Source of the DNA: Stutzerimonas stutzeri
GTDB taxonomy: Bacteria; Pseudomonadota; Gammaproteobacteria; Pseudomonadales; Pseudomonadaceae
Assembly: GCF_015291885.1 (NCBI RefSeq)
Contig: NZ_CP036186.1
Span: 1,257,001-1,321,000, forward strand
DNA length: 64,000 nucleotides
Direction of reading: 5' to 3'
The position numbers and the translations under genes are program-made. Shown piece by piece: positions 62,303 through 64,000 of the stretch. Every line of letters starts with the position of its first letter. The first letter of the stretch is position 1. Under the pieces are notes generated by a model. The model searched no databases, was not told where the DNA came from, and was given only the letters and a program-made list of their open reading frames with translations.

Positions 62303-63061
62303 TCAGAGGCGCAGGCCGCCATCGAGTTCGAGAATGCGCCCGGTGTAGTAGTCATTCTCGAAGATGTACGCCACCGAATGGGCGATCTCGGCCGGCTTGC
62401 CCATACGCTTGAGCGGAATGCCTGAAGTCATTTTCTCCAGCGCTTCGGGTTTCATGCTGGCAACCATCTCCGTTTCGATGAACCCCGGGGCCACGCCGGC
62501 GACGCGGATGCCGTAACGCGCCAGTTCCTTAGCCCAGACCACCGTGGCGGAGGCCACGCCGGCCTTGGCGGCCGAGTAGTTGGTCTGGCCCATGTTGCCG
62601 GCGCGGGAGATCGAGGAGATGTTGATGATCGCGCCCTCGCTCTTCAGCTCGACCATCTTCGCCGCGACCTCGCGGGTGCACAGGAACACGCCGGTCAGGT
62701 TGACATCGATCACCGCCTGCCACTGCGCCAGGCTCATCTTGCTGATCTCTCCGTCCTTGACCTTGAGCAGCAGGCCGTCGCGCAGGATGCCGGCGTTGTT
62801 CACCAGACCATGCAGGCCGCCGAAGGCCTCGGCGACGCGCGCAACCATGTCGCTCACCTGTTCCTCGTTGGCGACATTGCACAAGTAGGCGCGGGCGTCG
62901 CCGCCGGCCGCCTTGCAGGCCGTTACCGCTTCATCCAGCCGCTCCTGGTTCAGGTCCACCAGTGCCAGCCGCGCGCCCTTGCTCGCCAGGTATTCGCCCA
63001 TGGCCCGGCCAAGGCCCTGACCGCCGCCAGTGACGATGATGACTTTGTCTTGAAGCTGCAT
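62303..63061 (-). CDS. Short-chain dehydrogenase (3-oxoacyl-ACP reductase like)
   Basis: 252 residues from ATG 63061 ([20 protein letters not shown]). The NAD(P) motif [12 protein letters not shown] in [11 protein letters not shown], catalytic Ser/Tyr/Lys in [20 protein letters not shown] (Y-x3-K follows in YSAAKAG) and the C-terminal ELDGGLRL are classical SDR features of the FabG type. The exact substrate is uncertain, since the acyl chain machinery is not adjacent. It is divergent from the HugZ gene. Confidence 0.92.
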   Translation of the reverse strand: MQLQDKVIIVTGGGQGLGRAMGEYLASKGARLALVDLNQERLDEAVTACKAAGGDARAYLCNVANEEQVSDMVARVAEAFGGLHGLVNNAGILRDGLLLKVKDGEISKMSLAQWQAVIDVNLTGVFLCTREVAAKMVELKSEGAIINISSISRAGNMGQTNYSAAKAGVASATVVWAKELARYGIRVAGVAPGFIETEMVASMKPEALEKMTSGIPLKRMGKPAEIAHSVAYIFENDYYTGRILELDGGLRL

Positions 63062-63161
63062 GCCTATCTCCATGTGGTCGTGCTGCTGCGGGAACGACGC
63101 CCGCCGGGGAAACCGTTATGCTGAGCGCCCATCGACCCGGACCCGTCTCGAGGAGCCTCAG

Positions 63162-63869
63162 GTGAGCGCCGAAGCCAGCAAGCATGCCCGACAACTCCTG
63201 CTCAAGGAATACCGCGGCGTGCTCTCCACCCATTCCCTGGCCATGCCCGGTTTTCCGTTCGGCTCGGTAGTCCCTTACTGCCTGGACGCCAACGGCTGGC
63301 CGCTGATCCTGATCAGCCGCATCGCCCAGCACACGCGTAATCTCAAGGCCGATGGGCGCTGCTCGCTGCTGGTCGGCGAACGCGCCGCCGAGGACGTGCA
63401 GGCGGCCGGTCGACTCACGCTGCTTGCCAAAGCCCGCCAGCTCGACGAGCCCGCTGCAATCGAGTCGGCGGCACGACGCTATTACCGCTATTTCCCCGAG
63501 TCGCGCGATTACCACCGCGCGCATGACTTCGACTTCTGGGTGCTGGAGCCGGTGCGCTGGCGCTATATCGGCGGCTTCGGCGCGATTCACTGGTTGGACC
63601 ACGTCGCACTGGCCAATCCGTTCGCGGTCGAAAGTGGGGAAGCGGAGGAGGGCATGGTCGAACATATGAATGATGACCATGCCGCCGCTATGGCTCGTTA
63701 TGTTGAACAAGCCGGGCTGCCGCAGAGTACGCCAGCGCAGATGGCCGGCATCGACAGCGAGGGTTTCCATTTGCGTATCGGTCAGGCGTTGTATTGGCTG
63801 GCTTTCCCACAGCCATGCGCAACGCCTATGGCAGTGCGCCAGGCGCTGGTTGCCATGGCGCGCGGCTGA
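63162..63869 (+). CDS. HugZ-like heme-utilisation protein
   Basis: 235 residues from GTG 63162, which has AGGAG 8 nt upstream. The split-barrel pyridoxamine-oxidase-like domain reads ARQLLLKEYRGVLSTHSLAM, followed by RIAQHTRNLKADGRCSLLVG; the C-terminal DUF2470 domain has VEHMNDDHAAAMARY with the heme-contact-type His. Members degrade or bind heme, or are of unknown role. No Fur box is recognised here. An earlier ATG at 63060 is not family-like. Confidence 0.88.
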   Translation: MSAEASKHARQLLLKEYRGVLSTHSLAMPGFPFGSVVPYCLDANGWPLILISRIAQHTRNLKADGRCSLLVGERAAEDVQAAGRLTLLAKARQLDEPAAIESAARRYYRYFPESRDYHRAHDFDFWVLEPVRWRYIGGFGAIHWLDHVALANPFAVESGEAEEGMVEHMNDDHAAAMARYVEQAGLPQSTPAQMAGIDSEGFHLRIGQALYWLAFPQPCATPMAVRQALVAMARG

Positions 63870-64000
63870 TTCAGCTTCGCTTCAGCCGCGTTGCGCATAA
63901 TTCGGTTACAGGCTGTTTTCCATCCGGGTTGAATTACAACTGTTACGCCGCCATCTACAGAGGACTGGAAGCTGATCTTCCGTCAAGGACCATCGATGCG
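63870..64000 (+). other. Promoter region and possible start of a gene cut by the window edge
   Basis: A/T-rich sequence after the HugZ gene includes AAGGA 7 nt before an ATG at 63996 that opens a frame to the last base. Too little is visible to name a product. Confidence 0.3.

Overview
The window comes from a Pseudomonas-type gammaproteobacterium, probably of the Pseudomonas stutzeri (Stutzerimonas) group. The family-level call rests on the conserved run ychF-pth-rplY-prs-tRNA(Gln)-ispE-lolB-TPR lipoprotein, hemA-prfA-prmC-moeB-murI, pagL and uraA-upp/hpt, on the dciA/secA/argJ/GST/Nudix-ThiE block, and on a DUF3509 protein and the PagL deacylase. The species-level guess is inference.

Region 1 (1-16.6 kb) is the right part of a genomic island. 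It starts inside an integrase gene that runs off the left edge and ends with a P4-type integrase beside ychF. In between are two anti-phage modules, both read leftwards. The first (761-4085) is a SIR2-APAZ protein with a short prokaryotic Argonaute, and the Argonaute gene carries a one-base frameshift in a C run. The second (4207-15017) is a tightly overlapping four-gene operon: Fic protein, PLD-SNF2 helicase, Eco57I/PglX-like DNA adenine methylase, and an ABC-type ATPase with a possible HEPN tail. The ATPase gene is split by an IS30-family element whose ends and 3-bp target duplication can be read exactly; removing it restores the frame. Upstream of fic, seven copies of a ~15-bp motif (TAAAnnGGGYAATCA) are clustered, two of them over a good sigma70-like promoter. 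A 28-codon ORF right after the ATPase may mark where the Argonaute cassette was inserted.

Region 2 (16.7-32.4 kb) is core housekeeping: translation quality (ychF, pth, rplY, prfA, prmC), PRPP and nucleotide salvage (prs, uraA, upp, hpt), two identical tRNA-Gln genes, isoprenoid and lipoprotein functions (ispE, lolB, a TPR lipoprotein), heme entry (hemA), sulfur-carrier activation (moeB), cell wall (murI) and lipid A deacylation (pagL).

Region 3 (32.4-39.2 kb) holds a DUF1302 and a DUF1329 envelope protein with an intercistronic hairpin, followed by a large MalT-like LuxR regulator. Region 4 (39.2-49.6 kb) has DUF3509, an SOS-type yebG with a clear LexA box, dciA, secA, argJ, a GST, a Nudix-ThiE fusion, and ahpC/ahpF with a candidate OxyR site.

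Region 5 (49.7-64 kb) carries a DUF3182-hydrolase pair, a voltage-sensor-like membrane protein overlapping a cobalamin adenosyltransferase, a PAS-HAMP histidine kinase, panE, a response regulator with a degenerate GGDEF domain, yajQ, an MscS channel, ampG, an alkyltransferase-like (Atl) protein with Trp in place of the active Cys, a DUF481 outer-membrane protein, an SDR and a HugZ-like heme protein.
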